Source: Rubrivirga sp.
GTDB taxonomy: Bacteria; Bacteroidota; Rhodothermia; Rhodothermales; Rubricoccaceae
NCBI GenBank assembly: GCA_012269805.1
Contig: JAAXJP010000008.1
Coordinates: 1-14,034 of the forward strand
Length of the DNA: 14,034 nt
Direction: 5' to 3'
Shown: positions 1 to 6,837 of the stretch, piece by piece
Numbering within the stretch: the first letter of the stretch is position 1
Layout of the letters: each line of letters begins with the position of its first letter
Notes under the pieces: model-generated
The model's input: the letters and a program-made list of their open reading frames with translations, nothing else
The model's database searches: none
Told to the model about the DNA's origin: nothing
Made by a program: the position numbers and the translations under genes

Positions 1-1
1 G

Positions 2-17
2 CTGAGTGATGACTCAG
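2..17. repeat. Short inverted repeat
   Basis: CTGAGT at 2-7 and ACTCAG at 12-17 form a perfect 6-bp inverted repeat around a 4-base loop. It lies just downstream of operator copy A on the minus strand. It could be a leader hairpin or a binding site for the gene to the left. No T-run is visible, so a terminator role is not supported. Confidence 0.3.
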
Positions 18-42
18 GTTCGAGATCTGGCCCTCACACGTT

Positions 43-98
43 GTCACCTGCTCGCCCGCGATCGTCACCGGCGGTCGGCGTCGTGTCATCAGTCGTCA
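43..98 (-). promoter_or_regulatory. Tandem TGAC half-site array, copy A (probable response-regulator operator)
   Basis: Plus-strand GTCA tetramers begin at 43, 64, 85 and 95, giving spacings of 21, 21 and 10 bases, so all lie on one face of the helix. Read on the minus strand the core is GTGAC-N3-TGATGACA-N16-TGAC, with one extra TGAC a further 21 bases on. The same core is found upstream of the histidine kinase at 3551-3586. OmpR-family regulators typically bind direct repeats about 10-11 bases apart. The array overlaps the stop codon of the sugar-binding-domain gene, so it would serve a leftward gene starting beyond base 1. The regulator assignment is inferred. Confidence 0.5.
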
Positions 99-1207
99 CG
101 GCCCGCGCGCTGGCGGCGCTCGGCGTAGGCCTCGGGGGTCATCAGCGCGACCGGGCCGCGGTAGATCCCGCCGTCGACCGGCCCGTCGATCACGCGGACG
201 GCGACGACGTTCTCGCCCTCCCGCAGCACGGACGCCGGCACGGGATAGGCCCGCTCGATCTGCCACTCGTCGCCCCGGATCTGCCCGCCCTCGACGTCGC
301 CCGTGCGCCCGACGCGGACACCGTTGACGAACGTCTCGTCGAGGTCGTCGACGGCGCCGAGCACGAGGACGAGGTCGGCCCCGGCCGCCTCGGCGTCGAG
401 GCGGACGGACCTGCGGTACCACGCGACGTGCCCGAGCTGGGTGTAGCCCTGCGACTCCCAGGTCGCCGGCACGCGGAGCGTGTCCCAGAGCGCGTCGTCG
501 TGGTCGGGCGCGGCCCAGTCGCCGTCGCCCGGCGAGAAGCGCCAGTCGCCGGAGAGGTCGGCCACCACGGGGGCGCCCTCGGGGTTCTGCGCGGTCGGGA
601 CTGCGAGCGCGACCGGCCCTTCGAGGATGCCGCCCTCGAGGCCGGCGTCGTAGACGCGGACGGCGAGGACGTTCGGCGCATCGGTGCGGAGGAGGTCGGG
701 CGGGATCCGGTAGGTGCGGAAGCCGAACGCGGCCGTCTGGTACATCGGCGGCATCCGCCCGCTCCAGCCGATGGGGTCTCCGTTGAGCCACACTTCGTCG
801 GCGTCGTCGACGCGCCCGAGGAGAAGGAACGGCGTCTGGCGGAGCGCGTCGGCGGCCTTGGCGTCGAGCGTGAAGGAGGTCCGGTACCACGCGTAGCCGT
901 CGTAGCCGTGGTACCCGTCGTCCTCCCACGCGCCCGGCACGGCGATCCGGTCCCACCCGCCGCGCTCGCGGCCGTCGGCCCAGCGCTCGGCGTCGCCGAT
1001 CCGGAAGTCCCACGTGCCGGCGAGGTCGAGGACCGTCGTCCAGTCGTCGGGCGAGGGCGGCCTCGCCTTCCACGGGTCGTCCCAGGGGGCGTCCTTCGGG
1101 CGCTCCTCCCAGTCGCTGAGCCGGTCGGCCACGGTCCCGATCACGACGGTCATGAGGGCGGCGGCGCCCAGCAGGACGACCGCGAGCAGGGGACCACGCG
1201 ACCTCAC
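89..1207 (-). CDS. Membrane-anchored protein with two GH2-type sugar-binding domains
   Basis: This 372-residue protein starts with an uncleaved-looking hydrophobic segment (about residues 6-26), then a Trp/Pro/Asp-rich linker. Two homologous beta-sandwich units follow, at about 57-202 and 213-355. Each has the pattern of the GH2 beta-galactosidase sugar-binding domain: an L(A/S)G-W-F opening, VP-(A/G)-W or VPATW, AWYR, a V-D-D-x-D-E run followed by (L/V)NG, and a closing N-V-L/V-A-V-R-V with GG-I-GPVAL. No GH2 catalytic TIM barrel is present, so it is probably a binding protein rather than an enzyme, facing the periplasm. The GTG start lies inside the stop of the response-regulator gene (GTGA overlap), which implies translational coupling. 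It may present or sense carbohydrate for the two-component system. That role is inferred from the operon only. Confidence 0.85.
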   Translation of the reverse strand: MRSRGPLLAVVLLGAAALMTVVIGTVADRLSDWEERPKDAPWDDPWKARPPSPDDWTTVLDLAGTWDFRIGDAERWADGRERGGWDRIAVPGAWEDDGYHGYDGYAWYRTSFTLDAKAADALRQTPFLLLGRVDDADEVWLNGDPIGWSGRMPPMYQTAAFGFRTYRIPPDLLRTDAPNVLAVRVYDAGLEGGILEGPVALAVPTAQNPEGAPVVADLSGDWRFSPGDGDWAAPDHDDALWDTLRVPATWESQGYTQLGHVAWYRRSVRLDAEAAGADLVLVLGAVDDLDETFVNGVRVGRTGDVEGGQIRGDEWQIERAYPVPASVLREGENVVAVRVIDGPVDGGIYRGPVALMTPEAYAERRQRAGRDD

Positions 1208-1899
1208 GGCAGGAACTTGTAGCCCACGCCGTGGACCGTCAGGAAGTGGCGCGGCTGCGCCGGGTCGGGCTCGGCCTTCTGCCGGAGCTTGAGCACGAAG
1301 TTGTCGACCGTCCGGGCCGTCGGCGCCACGTCGCGGCCCCAGACCTCGTCCAGGAGGTCGTCGCGGGAGACGACGGCGCCGGGGCGGGCGGCGAAGTGGC
1401 GGAGGACCTCGACCTCGAGGTGCGTCATGGCGACGGGCTCGCCGTCGGAGGTCGCCTGGTACGTCCCGAGGTCGACCCGGAGCCGGCCCACCTCGATGAC
1501 TCCGCGGGCGGGGCTGGCGTCGGGCCGGGACTCGGTCCGGCGGAGGACCGCCTTGATCCGGGCCAGCAGCTCGCCGAGGCCGAACGGCTTGGTCACGTAG
1601 TCGTCGGCGCCGAACTCGAGGCCGCGGACCGTGTCGAACTCCTCGGCCTTGGCCGTCAAGAGAATCACGGGCGTCGCGACGCCGGCCGCGCGGGCCTCGC
1701 GCAGGACCTCGAAGCCGGACCGCTTCGGCATCATCACGTCGAGGACGACGAGCCGGTACGCGCCGTTGCGAAGCTTCAGAAGCGCCTCCTCGCCGTCGGC
1801 CGCCTGCTCGACGGCGTAGCCCTCGAACTCGAGGTTGTCGCAGAGGCCCTCGCGCATGGCGCGCTCGTCGTCGACGACGAGGATCGGGAGGTCAGGCAT
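1204..1899 (-). CDS. OmpR/PhoB-family response regulator
   Basis: This DNA-binding regulator has 231 residues, the usual length for the family. The receiver domain spans about residues 5-120. It has the acidic pair D10/D11, the phosphoacceptor D54 in the VVLDVMMP strand, T82 and K104 in the KPF motif. A winged-helix output domain covers about 136-231, with the recognition helix around TVDNFVLKLRQK and the closing hairpin VHGVGYKFL. The ATG start overlaps the 3' end of the kinase gene by 8 bases and the stop overlaps the next gene by 4, so the three genes form one coupled operon. All key residues are intact. Its likely partner is the adjacent kinase and its likely target is the TGAC array at both ends of the operon. 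Neither link is proven. Confidence 0.96.
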   Translation of the reverse strand: MPDLPILVVDDERAMREGLCDNLEFEGYAVEQAADGEEALLKLRNGAYRLVVLDVMMPKRSGFEVLREARAAGVATPVILLTAKAEEFDTVRGLEFGADDYVTKPFGLGELLARIKAVLRRTESRPDASPARGVIEVGRLRVDLGTYQATSDGEPVAMTHLEVEVLRHFAARPGAVVSRDDLLDEVWGRDVAPTARTVDNFVLKLRQKAEPDPAQPRHFLTVHGVGYKFLP

Positions 1900-3517
1900 G
1901 GGTCGGGAGGGAGATCCGGAACACGCTACCGCCGCTGTCGCGGGCGGACACGGTCGCCGTGCCGCCGTGGGCCTCCGCGATGCGGCGGACGAGGGCGAGG
2001 CCCAGACCGGTCCCCTTGGCCGTGTGGACGAGCCCGTCGGCGCTGGCGGGCTGGACGCGGACGAACGGCTCGAACACGCGGTCGCGGTCGGCGGGCGGGA
2101 TGCCGGGCCCGCGGTCGGCCACCTCGACGAGCGCGCGGCCGTCGGCGCGCCGGGCGGAGACCTCGACCGGGCCGCCCTCGCCGTACTTGACGGCGTTGTC
2201 GATCAGGTTGACGAGGGCCTCGGCGAGCGCGTCGTGGTCGCCGAGGACGGGGAGGGCGGTGCCCGGGAGGTCGAGGCGGAGCGCGCACCCCTCGCGCTCG
2301 ACGACGGGCCGGTAGCGCTCGCCGATCTCGGCCGCGAGCGCGCCGAGGTCGAGGGGGCGGAGGTCGACGCGCGCCGTCCCGCGTTCGAACCGGTTGAAGT
2401 GGAGGACGTTGCCGACGAGCCGGCTCAGGCGCTCGGTCTCGGCCACGATCGTCTCGTAGTAGCGCGGCTTCTTCTCGTCGGGCACGCGGTCGTGGGCGAG
2501 GGACTCGCCGTACATCCGGATGAGCGCGAGCGGCGTGCGGAGCTCGTGGCTCACGTTCGACACGAAGTCCTCCCGCAGCCGCGCCACCTCGACCTCCTTC
2601 CGCACGCCGCGCCACGCGAAGAGGGCCCCGACGCCGAGGATCAGGCTGACGCCCGCGAAGAGCCCGAGGCTCTGGAGCATCCGCCGGCGGAGCGCGGCCT
2701 CGACCGACCCCTCGCCGACGCGGGCGCCGACGGCGTGGGCCGGCAGCAGCCACAGCTGGCGGGAGCGGTCGACGTCGTCCCAGGTCATGGGCGCGGTCGC
2801 CGCGATGGGCTGCGCGTCGGTCCCGCGGAACACCCCGAACCCGACGCCGCCCCGCGCGACCTCCCGGAGCTTCGGCATCACGACGGCCTCGACGAGCGGG
2901 ACCGGGTCGATGGCCATCCCGAGGATCCGCGTCCCGGAGTCGTTCACGGGGTACGCCGCGAAGACGAGCAGGAGGCCGCCGCCCTCGAGCGCGACCGGCT
3001 CCAGCTTCCGGTAGCCCTGGTCGAGTTGGGCGACGAGGCGGTCGACGAGCGTGTCCGGCAGCGTCTCCCGGAGGTCGAGCTCCGCGGCGCCGGTCGCGTA
3101 CGGGGCGTACGGCCCGAAACCGGTCGAGTCGCTGGAGTCCCGGAGCCCGGCCGGGGCCGGGATTCCGTAGTAGTGGGCGGCCCGACGGTCGGGGTCCGTG
3201 GCCATCACAAACCGAACGGCCGGCGTGGCGTTGAGGAAGGCCTCGGCGGCGTCCGCCCCGGCCGAGTCGGGCGGGGGCGCGAACGAGACCGAGGCCCGCT
3301 CGAGCCGGTCGGCCCAGGTCGCGGCGACGTCCCAGGCGTTCTGGTTGACCGAGAACAGGAGGCCGTCGAGCTGCTCGTCGCGGATCTCGGCGAGCCGCCG
3401 CTCGCTCTCGCTCTGGATCTGGCCCTGGAGCACGGCGAACGCGCCGGCGGGCACGACGGCGAGGGCGAGGAGGGCGCCCGCCAGTCGGCGGAGCGCGCGG
3501 GGCGGGGAGGCGGGCAC
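1892..3517 (-). CDS. Transmembrane sensor histidine kinase
   Basis: This 541-residue kinase has TM1 at about residues 9-30, a periplasmic sensor region of roughly 250 residues with no motif I recognise, and TM2 at about 283-305. The HisKA dimerisation domain carries the phosphoacceptor H324 in NVSHELRTP. The HATPase_c domain has the N-box around N437-N441 (LVNLIDNAVKYG), the G1 box DRGPGIPP (468-475) and the G2 box KGTGLGLAL (501-509). All catalytic motifs look intact. The GTG start is the furthest-upstream candidate and places the hydrophobic segment at the N-terminus. A TAGCTTG box ends 5 bases before the start, so the mRNA may be leaderless. The gene heads the operon with the regulator and the sugar-binding-domain protein. 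The ligand cannot be read from the sequence. Confidence 0.95.
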   Translation of the reverse strand: MPASPPRALRRLAGALLALAVVPAGAFAVLQGQIQSESERRLAEIRDEQLDGLLFSVNQNAWDVAATWADRLERASVSFAPPPDSAGADAAEAFLNATPAVRFVMATDPDRRAAHYYGIPAPAGLRDSSDSTGFGPYAPYATGAAELDLRETLPDTLVDRLVAQLDQGYRKLEPVALEGGGLLLVFAAYPVNDSGTRILGMAIDPVPLVEAVVMPKLREVARGGVGFGVFRGTDAQPIAATAPMTWDDVDRSRQLWLLPAHAVGARVGEGSVEAALRRRMLQSLGLFAGVSLILGVGALFAWRGVRKEVEVARLREDFVSNVSHELRTPLALIRMYGESLAHDRVPDEKKPRYYETIVAETERLSRLVGNVLHFNRFERGTARVDLRPLDLGALAAEIGERYRPVVEREGCALRLDLPGTALPVLGDHDALAEALVNLIDNAVKYGEGGPVEVSARRADGRALVEVADRGPGIPPADRDRVFEPFVRVQPASADGLVHTAKGTGLGLALVRRIAEAHGGTATVSARDSGGSVFRISLPTHA

Positions 3518-3522
3518 GGCGG

Positions 3523-3529
3523 CAAGCTA
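3523..3529 (-). promoter_or_regulatory. TAGCTTG promoter box of the two-component operon
   Basis: On the minus strand TAGCTTG ends 5 bases before the kinase GTG. It fits a shortened form of the Bacteroidota -7 box (TAnnTTTG). The nearest TGAC half-site (3551-3554) lies about 21 bases upstream, roughly where a -35 element would be. That layout suits activation by the cognate regulator. The transcription start is inferred. Confidence 0.45.
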
Positions 3530-3550
3530 GCGGGAGCGCTGCCGGCCGCT

Positions 3551-3586
3551 GTCAGGCCGCGGTCCGGGGTTGTCATCAACTGTCAC
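3551..3586 (-). promoter_or_regulatory. Tandem TGAC half-site array, copy B (probable autoregulatory operator)
   Basis: Plus-strand GTCA tetramers start at 3551, 3572 and 3582, with spacings of 21 and 10. Read leftward this is GTGAC-N3-TGATGACA-N16-TGAC, exactly the geometry of copy A at 64-98, while the spacer sequences differ. It sits immediately upstream of the kinase promoter box and also within the gap to the divergent S41 peptidase gene, so it could influence either. Binding by the OmpR-type regulator is inferred from repeat geometry and position. Confidence 0.55.
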
Positions 3587-3603
3587 CGCGCCGGCTCCGT
3601 CGG

Positions 3604-3617
3604 CCTCGGTGCCGAGG
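3604..3617. repeat. CCTCGG-TG-CCGAGG inverted repeat
   Basis: This 6-bp inverted repeat with a 2-base centre lies between the divergent kinase and S41 peptidase genes. Its core matches the CCTCGG/CCGAGG words that recur in most gaps of this window. It could be a small operator or a member of that intergenic repeat family. Confidence 0.3.
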
Positions 3618-3644
3618 TGGGAGAGGTCGGAACGCGCGGTCCCC

Positions 3645-3651
3645 TATTTTG
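3645..3651 (+). promoter_or_regulatory. Candidate promoter box of the S41 peptidase gene
   Basis: TATTTTG fits the TAnnTTG pattern seen upstream of other genes here and stands out as an AT-rich island in a very GC-rich gap. It would leave a leader of roughly 80 bases before the ATG at 3739. The overlapping TTGACA at 3649-3654 has no convincing -10 partner 17 bases on, so I prefer the first reading. Confidence 0.35.
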
Positions 3652-3738
3652 ACAGCGCTGCGAACTGCCGATGCCTTCTGCCGTACGGCACTACCGGCCG
3701 AGCCCGCCCGTTGGGCCTTCCCCGATTCCCCCGCCTCC

Positions 3739-5442
3739 ATGCTTCGATCCCGCTTTACCCCGATCCTCGGCGCCGGCGCCCTCGCCATGGCCCTCCTTGT
3801 CGGCGTCCAGGTCCAGGACGCCGAGTCCGCCTCCGAGGAGATGGAGCAGGTCCGCAAGATCGAGGAGGCCTACGAGTACATCACGCGCTCCTACGTCGAG
3901 CAGGTCGACTCGTCGGAGCTCGCCGAGGCCGCCATCGAGGGGATGCTCGCCAGCCTCGACCCCCACTCGATCTACATCTCGTCCGAGGAGATGCGCCGCG
4001 TCCGCGAGAGCTTCGACGCGAGCTTCGAGGGCGTCGGGATCTACTACGAGTTCGTCGAGGGGATCGAGGAGGCCGACACGCTCGTCGTGCTGATGCCCAT
4101 CGCCGGCGGGCCGAGCGACGAGGCCGGCCTCCAGCCGGGCGACCGGATCGTCGAGATCGACGGCGAGACGGCCGTCGGGATCGACCAGGACGGCGTGCAG
4201 GAGCGGCTGAAGGGCCCGCGCGGGACGTCCGTCGACATCGTCGTCGAGCGCCCGGGCTACCGCGAGCCGCTCGAGTACAGCATCATCCGCGACCGCATCC
4301 CGCTCAACACCGTCATCGCCTCCTACATGGTGGACGACCAGACGGGCCTCATCAAGCTCCAGCGGTTCGCGCGGACGAGCCACGACGAGGTGCGGGCGGC
4401 CATCCGCGACCTCCAGGCCCAGGGCATGGAGCGGCTCATCCTCGACCTCCGCGGCAACGCGGGCGGCCTCCTCGAGCAGGCCTACGAGATCTCCGACGAG
4501 TTCCTCGGCTCGGGCGAGATGATCGTCTACACCGAGAGCCGGCACTCGTCGAACCGGCGCCAGTACCGCGCGACGGCCGGTGGGATCTACGAGTCGGGCC
4601 CCGTCATCGTGCTCATCGACGAGAACTCGGCGAGCGCGAGCGAGATCGTGGCCGGCGCGCTCCAGGACCACGACCGGGCCTACCTCATCGGCCGGCGGAC
4701 GTTCGGCAAGGGCCTCGTCCAGCAGCAGTTCCCGATGACCGACGGGAGCGTCCTCCAGATGACCGTCAGCCGGTACTACACGCCGTCCGGCCGGCTCATC
4801 CAGACGCCGTACTTCGTCGGCGAGAGCGACGAGGACTACTTCGAGTCGAAGCGCGCGCTCCGCGAGGAGGTCGGCCTCGAGGCCGACCTGCTGGCCCGTG
4901 GCGGCGCCGTCGACGCGGGCGCGTTCGGCGCGCAGGTCCCGGACTCGCTCGTCTTCCGGACCGACGGCGGGCGGACCGTCTTCGGCGGCGGCGGCATCCT
5001 CCCCGACTACATCGTCGCCGTCGACACGCTGGCGCCCGCGCTGCGGACCGTGATCGGCAAGAACCTCGACAACGCGTTCGCCCGCGTCGACCTCGAGCGC
5101 CGCGGCGACGCCTTCCGCGAGCAGTGGGAGGACCGCCAGCGGGACTTTGTCCAAGACTTCCGCCTCAGCGACGCCGACTTCGAGCGGTTCCTGGACTTCG
5201 TCGAGGCCGAGGGGACGCCCGTCGTGACGACGCGGCCGGACGACGACGCGGAGGACGTGCTCGTCCGGAGCGAGGCCCTCGCCGTGCGCGCCGACATCGA
5301 GACGCGGATCCGGGCGTTCATGGCCCGCCGCCTCTTCAGCGCCGACGCGTTCTACCCGGTCGTCGGGCAGATCGACCCGGCCCTCCGCGAGGCCATGGCC
5401 CACTGGCGCGACGCCGTGACGCTGGCCCAGGCCACGCGCTGA
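3739..5442 (+). CDS. S41 family C-terminal processing peptidase (CtpA/Prc type), secreted
   Basis: This 567-residue periplasmic or envelope serine protease would cleave proteins near their C-termini. Residues 1-30 form a signal peptide or anchor (RSRF, then a hydrophobic core). A tail-specific N-terminal helical region (36-90) contains LDPHS. The PDZ domain spans about 95-175, with the GLQPGDRI loop. The S41 catalytic domain spans about 185-430. The catalytic Ser is S299 in SASASE, with K324 in FGKG and Q328. The S-to-K gap of 25 and K-to-Q gap of 4 match E. coli Prc (S452, K477, Q481). The C-terminal 130 residues are a helical extension common in Bacteroidota homologues. I chose the ATG at 3739 because it starts exactly at the signal peptide. 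An in-frame TTG at 3649 would add 30 unlikely residues. The gene appears to be transcribed alone, ending in two hairpins. Confidence 0.93.
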   Translation: MLRSRFTPILGAGALAMALLVGVQVQDAESASEEMEQVRKIEEAYEYITRSYVEQVDSSELAEAAIEGMLASLDPHSIYISSEEMRRVRESFDASFEGVGIYYEFVEGIEEADTLVVLMPIAGGPSDEAGLQPGDRIVEIDGETAVGIDQDGVQERLKGPRGTSVDIVVERPGYREPLEYSIIRDRIPLNTVIASYMVDDQTGLIKLQRFARTSHDEVRAAIRDLQAQGMERLILDLRGNAGGLLEQAYEISDEFLGSGEMIVYTESRHSSNRRQYRATAGGIYESGPVIVLIDENSASASEIVAGALQDHDRAYLIGRRTFGKGLVQQQFPMTDGSVLQMTVSRYYTPSGRLIQTPYFVGESDEDYFESKRALREEVGLEADLLARGGAVDAGAFGAQVPDSLVFRTDGGRTVFGGGGILPDYIVAVDTLAPALRTVIGKNLDNAFARVDLERRGDAFREQWEDRQRDFVQDFRLSDADFERFLDFVEAEGTPVVTTRPDDDAEDVLVRSEALAVRADIETRIRAFMARRLFSADAFYPVVGQIDPALREAMAHWRDAVTLAQATR

Positions 5443-5448
5443 CCCGCC

Positions 5449-5474
5449 CCGCCTCGGCCGCGCGGCCGAGGCGG
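5449..5474. repeat. 26-bp perfect palindrome downstream of the S41 peptidase gene
   Basis: Arms CCGCCTCGGCCG and CGGCCGAGGCGG flank a central CG, so the whole 26 bases are self-complementary. It begins 6 bases after the peptidase stop. As RNA it would fold into a very stable stem. There is no T-run, so if it terminates transcription it does so in a non-canonical way. The outer ten bases of each arm are the same as those of the inverted repeat at 8053-8098, which suggests a dispersed element. Confidence 0.6.
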
Positions 5475-5492
5475 ACGGACACGGACACCCGT

Positions 5493-5527
5493 GCGGGCCC
5501 CGGGGGAGCAACTCTCCCGGGGCCCGC
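5493..5527 (+). terminator. Strong GC hairpin, possible terminator
   Basis: GCGGGCCCC at 5493-5501 pairs with GGGGCCCGC at 5519-5527. The stem continues inward through GGG/CCC and a bulged GAG/CTC. The following bases (GTGTCTAGG) contain no U-tract, so termination efficiency is uncertain. It could also be a 3'-end stabiliser for the peptidase mRNA. Confidence 0.45.
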
Positions 5528-5587
5528 GTGTCTAGGGGGCGACGGCCGGGACGTTGGGGGCGTCCGCACGCGGTCCTTCGCCTCGCG

Positions 5588-5616
5588 TTGACATTCCTGG
5601 GGGCTGAACGGATATT
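5588..5616 (+). promoter_or_regulatory. Candidate promoter of the exbB-exbD operon
   Basis: A perfect TTGACA at 5588-5593 is followed after 17 bases by GATATT at 5611-5616, a conventional sigma-70-like layout. The local AT content is higher than its surroundings. It would give a leader of about 100 bases before the exbB-like ATG at 5725. The match to the TAnnTT box used elsewhere in the window is only partial. Confidence 0.45.
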
Positions 5617-5680
5617 GGCGTCCCGTCTGGCGCCGACGCGCCGCCCCTCTCGCTCGCTCCCGAAGGCCGCACGCGCGGCC

Positions 5681-5695
5681 TCCCAGACCCCACCC
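5681..5695 (+). repeat. 15-base leader repeat, copy 1
   Basis: TCCCAGACCCCACCC occurs here, 29 bases before the exbB-like start. It occurs again at 6537-6551, just before the start of the next gene. Both copies are preceded by GGCC-type sequence. The function is unknown; it may be a C-rich translation-leader element or chance in a C-rich context. Confidence 0.4.
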
Positions 5696-5724
5696 GTTTC
5701 TCCACCCCCCGAGGTACCTCACCC

Positions 5725-6489
5725 ATGACGCTTTCCGCCCTGCTCCTCATGCAGGAGGCCGCTTCCGGCGGCTTCGCCAACGAGCTCGTCTTCCGCTTCA
5801 ACGAGGGCGGCCCGTACATGTGGCCCGTGCTCATCACGCTCATCATCGGCCTGGCGATCGCCTTCGAGCGGATCCTCTCGCTCAACCGGGCCGACATCAA
5901 CGCGCCCAAGTTCATGGCCCGCGTCAAGGAGGCCCTCGACAACGGCGGCGTCTCGGCCGCCGAGGACGTCTGCGCCAACACGCGCGGTCCGGTCGCCTCC
6001 GTCGTCCAGGCCGGCCTCACGCGGTTCGACGAGGGCATGGACGCCGTCGAGAAGGCCGTCGTGTCCTACGGCTCGATCGAGATGAGCTTCCTCGAGCGCG
6101 GCCTCGTCTGGCTCTCGCTCGGCATCTCGCTCGCCCCGATGTTCGGGTTCCTCGGGACCGTTATTGGCATGGTCGAGGCCTTCGACGCGATCGAGCAGGC
6201 CGGCGACATCTCGCCGTCGCTCGTCGCCAACGGCATCAAGATCGCCCTCCTCACGACGGTCTTCGGCCTCATCGCGGCCATCATCCTGCAGGTGTTCTAC
6301 AACTACTGCGTCTCCAAGATCGACCGGATCACGGCCGACATGGAGGAGGCCTCGGTCGAGCTCATCGACTCGCTGGCCATGATGTCGATCGGCCGCCCGG
6401 CCCTCTCGGGCCGCACGCGGGCCACGCTCCCGGACCCGAAGCGCGAGCTCGGCACCGGCGACGACCTGACCCAGACCGACCTCTCGTAA
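5725..6489 (+). CDS. exbB: ExbB/TolQ/MotA-family proton channel protein
   Basis: This 254-residue inner-membrane protein would be the pentameric channel subunit that, with ExbD, couples proton flow to envelope work such as TonB-dependent uptake. TM1 is at about residues 31-49 and a cytoplasmic domain spans 55-120. TM2 is at about 127-150, with the family motif P-M-F-G-F-L-G-T-V-I-G-M-V-E-A-F (138-153). TM3 is at about 168-193, with ANGIKIALLTTVFGL including T177/T178 that line the channel in this family. A hydrophilic C-terminal tail follows. It is the first gene of a four-gene cluster with a small membrane protein and two ExbD proteins. The ATG follows a C-rich leader without a Shine-Dalgarno sequence. 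TolQ is not excluded, but no TolA, TolB or Pal gene is nearby. Confidence 0.93.
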   Translation: MTLSALLLMQEAASGGFANELVFRFNEGGPYMWPVLITLIIGLAIAFERILSLNRADINAPKFMARVKEALDNGGVSAAEDVCANTRGPVASVVQAGLTRFDEGMDAVEKAVVSYGSIEMSFLERGLVWLSLGISLAPMFGFLGTVIGMVEAFDAIEQAGDISPSLVANGIKIALLTTVFGLIAAIILQVFYNYCVSKIDRITADMEEASVELIDSLAMMSIGRPALSGRTRATLPDPKRELGTGDDLTQTDLS

Positions 6490-6494
6490 GCCTC

Positions 6495-6534
6495 GGCCCG
6501 CGGGCGCCGGCAGAACGGCCGTCGCCCCCGGGCC
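6495..6534 (+). other. Intercistronic stem-loop between exbB and the 88-residue gene
   Basis: GGCCCG (6495-6500) and GGGCG (6502-6506) pair with CGCCC (6523-6527) and CGGGCC (6529-6534), separated by one C-C mismatch. This gives an 11-pair stem around a 16-base loop. No T-run follows. It probably affects mRNA processing or relative expression rather than ending transcription. Confidence 0.4.
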
Positions 6535-6536
6535 TC

Positions 6537-6551
6537 TCCCAGACCCCACCC
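6537..6551 (+). repeat. 15-base leader repeat, copy 2
   Basis: This is an exact copy of the 15 bases at 5681-5695, ending 4 bases before the ATG at 6556. It covers the position where a ribosome binding site would normally be, yet contains no AGGAGG-like sequence. Confidence 0.4.
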
Positions 6552-6555
6552 CCCG

Positions 6556-6822
6556 ATGGTTACCGCCCTCGTCTGGCTCTGCCTCATCATCATCGGCCTC
6601 TCGGTCCTGATGATGATCGGGTTCGGGCTCAAGAACGCCGGCAACACGCTCAAGCAGAGCAAGCTCGGCCTGGCCGCCTTCGCCCTCCCCCTGGTCATCT
6701 TCGTCGTCGCCTACGCGGTCGACGGGACGGCCCAGGGCGCGGCAGTCGCGACGGCGCTGTTCACGGCGCTCTCCGGCTTCGTCGCCCTCCTCATCTCCGG
6801 CGCCCGGAGCCTGTTCACCTAG
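6556..6822 (+). CDS. Small three-helix membrane protein of the exb cluster
   Basis: This 88-residue protein is almost wholly hydrophobic. Helices are predicted at about residues 4-25, 37-55 and 62-82, with a short basic loop (LKNAGNTLKQSK) between the first two and a very short tail. I do not recognise a named family. It sits between exbB and the first exbD, reads in the same direction, and shares a 15-base leader sequence with exbB, so it is a likely part of the same membrane complex or its regulator. Codon use and GC bias match the neighbours, which supports it being a real gene. Its function is unknown. Confidence 0.8.
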   Translation: MVTALVWLCLIIIGLSVLMMIGFGLKNAGNTLKQSKLGLAAFALPLVIFVVAYAVDGTAQGAAVATALFTALSGFVALLISGARSLFT

Positions 6823-6837
6823 GCCCCCGGATCTGCC

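Noticed and set aside
89..1207. A glycoside hydrolase family 2 enzyme
   Set aside because: Only sugar-binding jelly-roll domains are present. The immunoglobulin-like and TIM-barrel catalytic domains are missing.
1835..3652. Long open frame on the plus strand opposite the histidine kinase
   Set aside because: It is Arg/Gly/Asp-rich low-complexity translation antisense to a gene with intact kinase motifs. Open antisense frames are expected at this GC content.
3649..3738. TTG at 3649 as the start of the S41 peptidase
   Set aside because: It overlaps the likely promoter box and would bury the signal peptide behind 30 unrelated residues.
3570..5591. A 673-codon plus-strand frame and an approximately 600-codon minus-strand frame over the S41 peptidase
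   Set aside because: Both are Arg/Pro/Ala-rich with no domain pattern, and the S41 frame carries all catalytic motifs.
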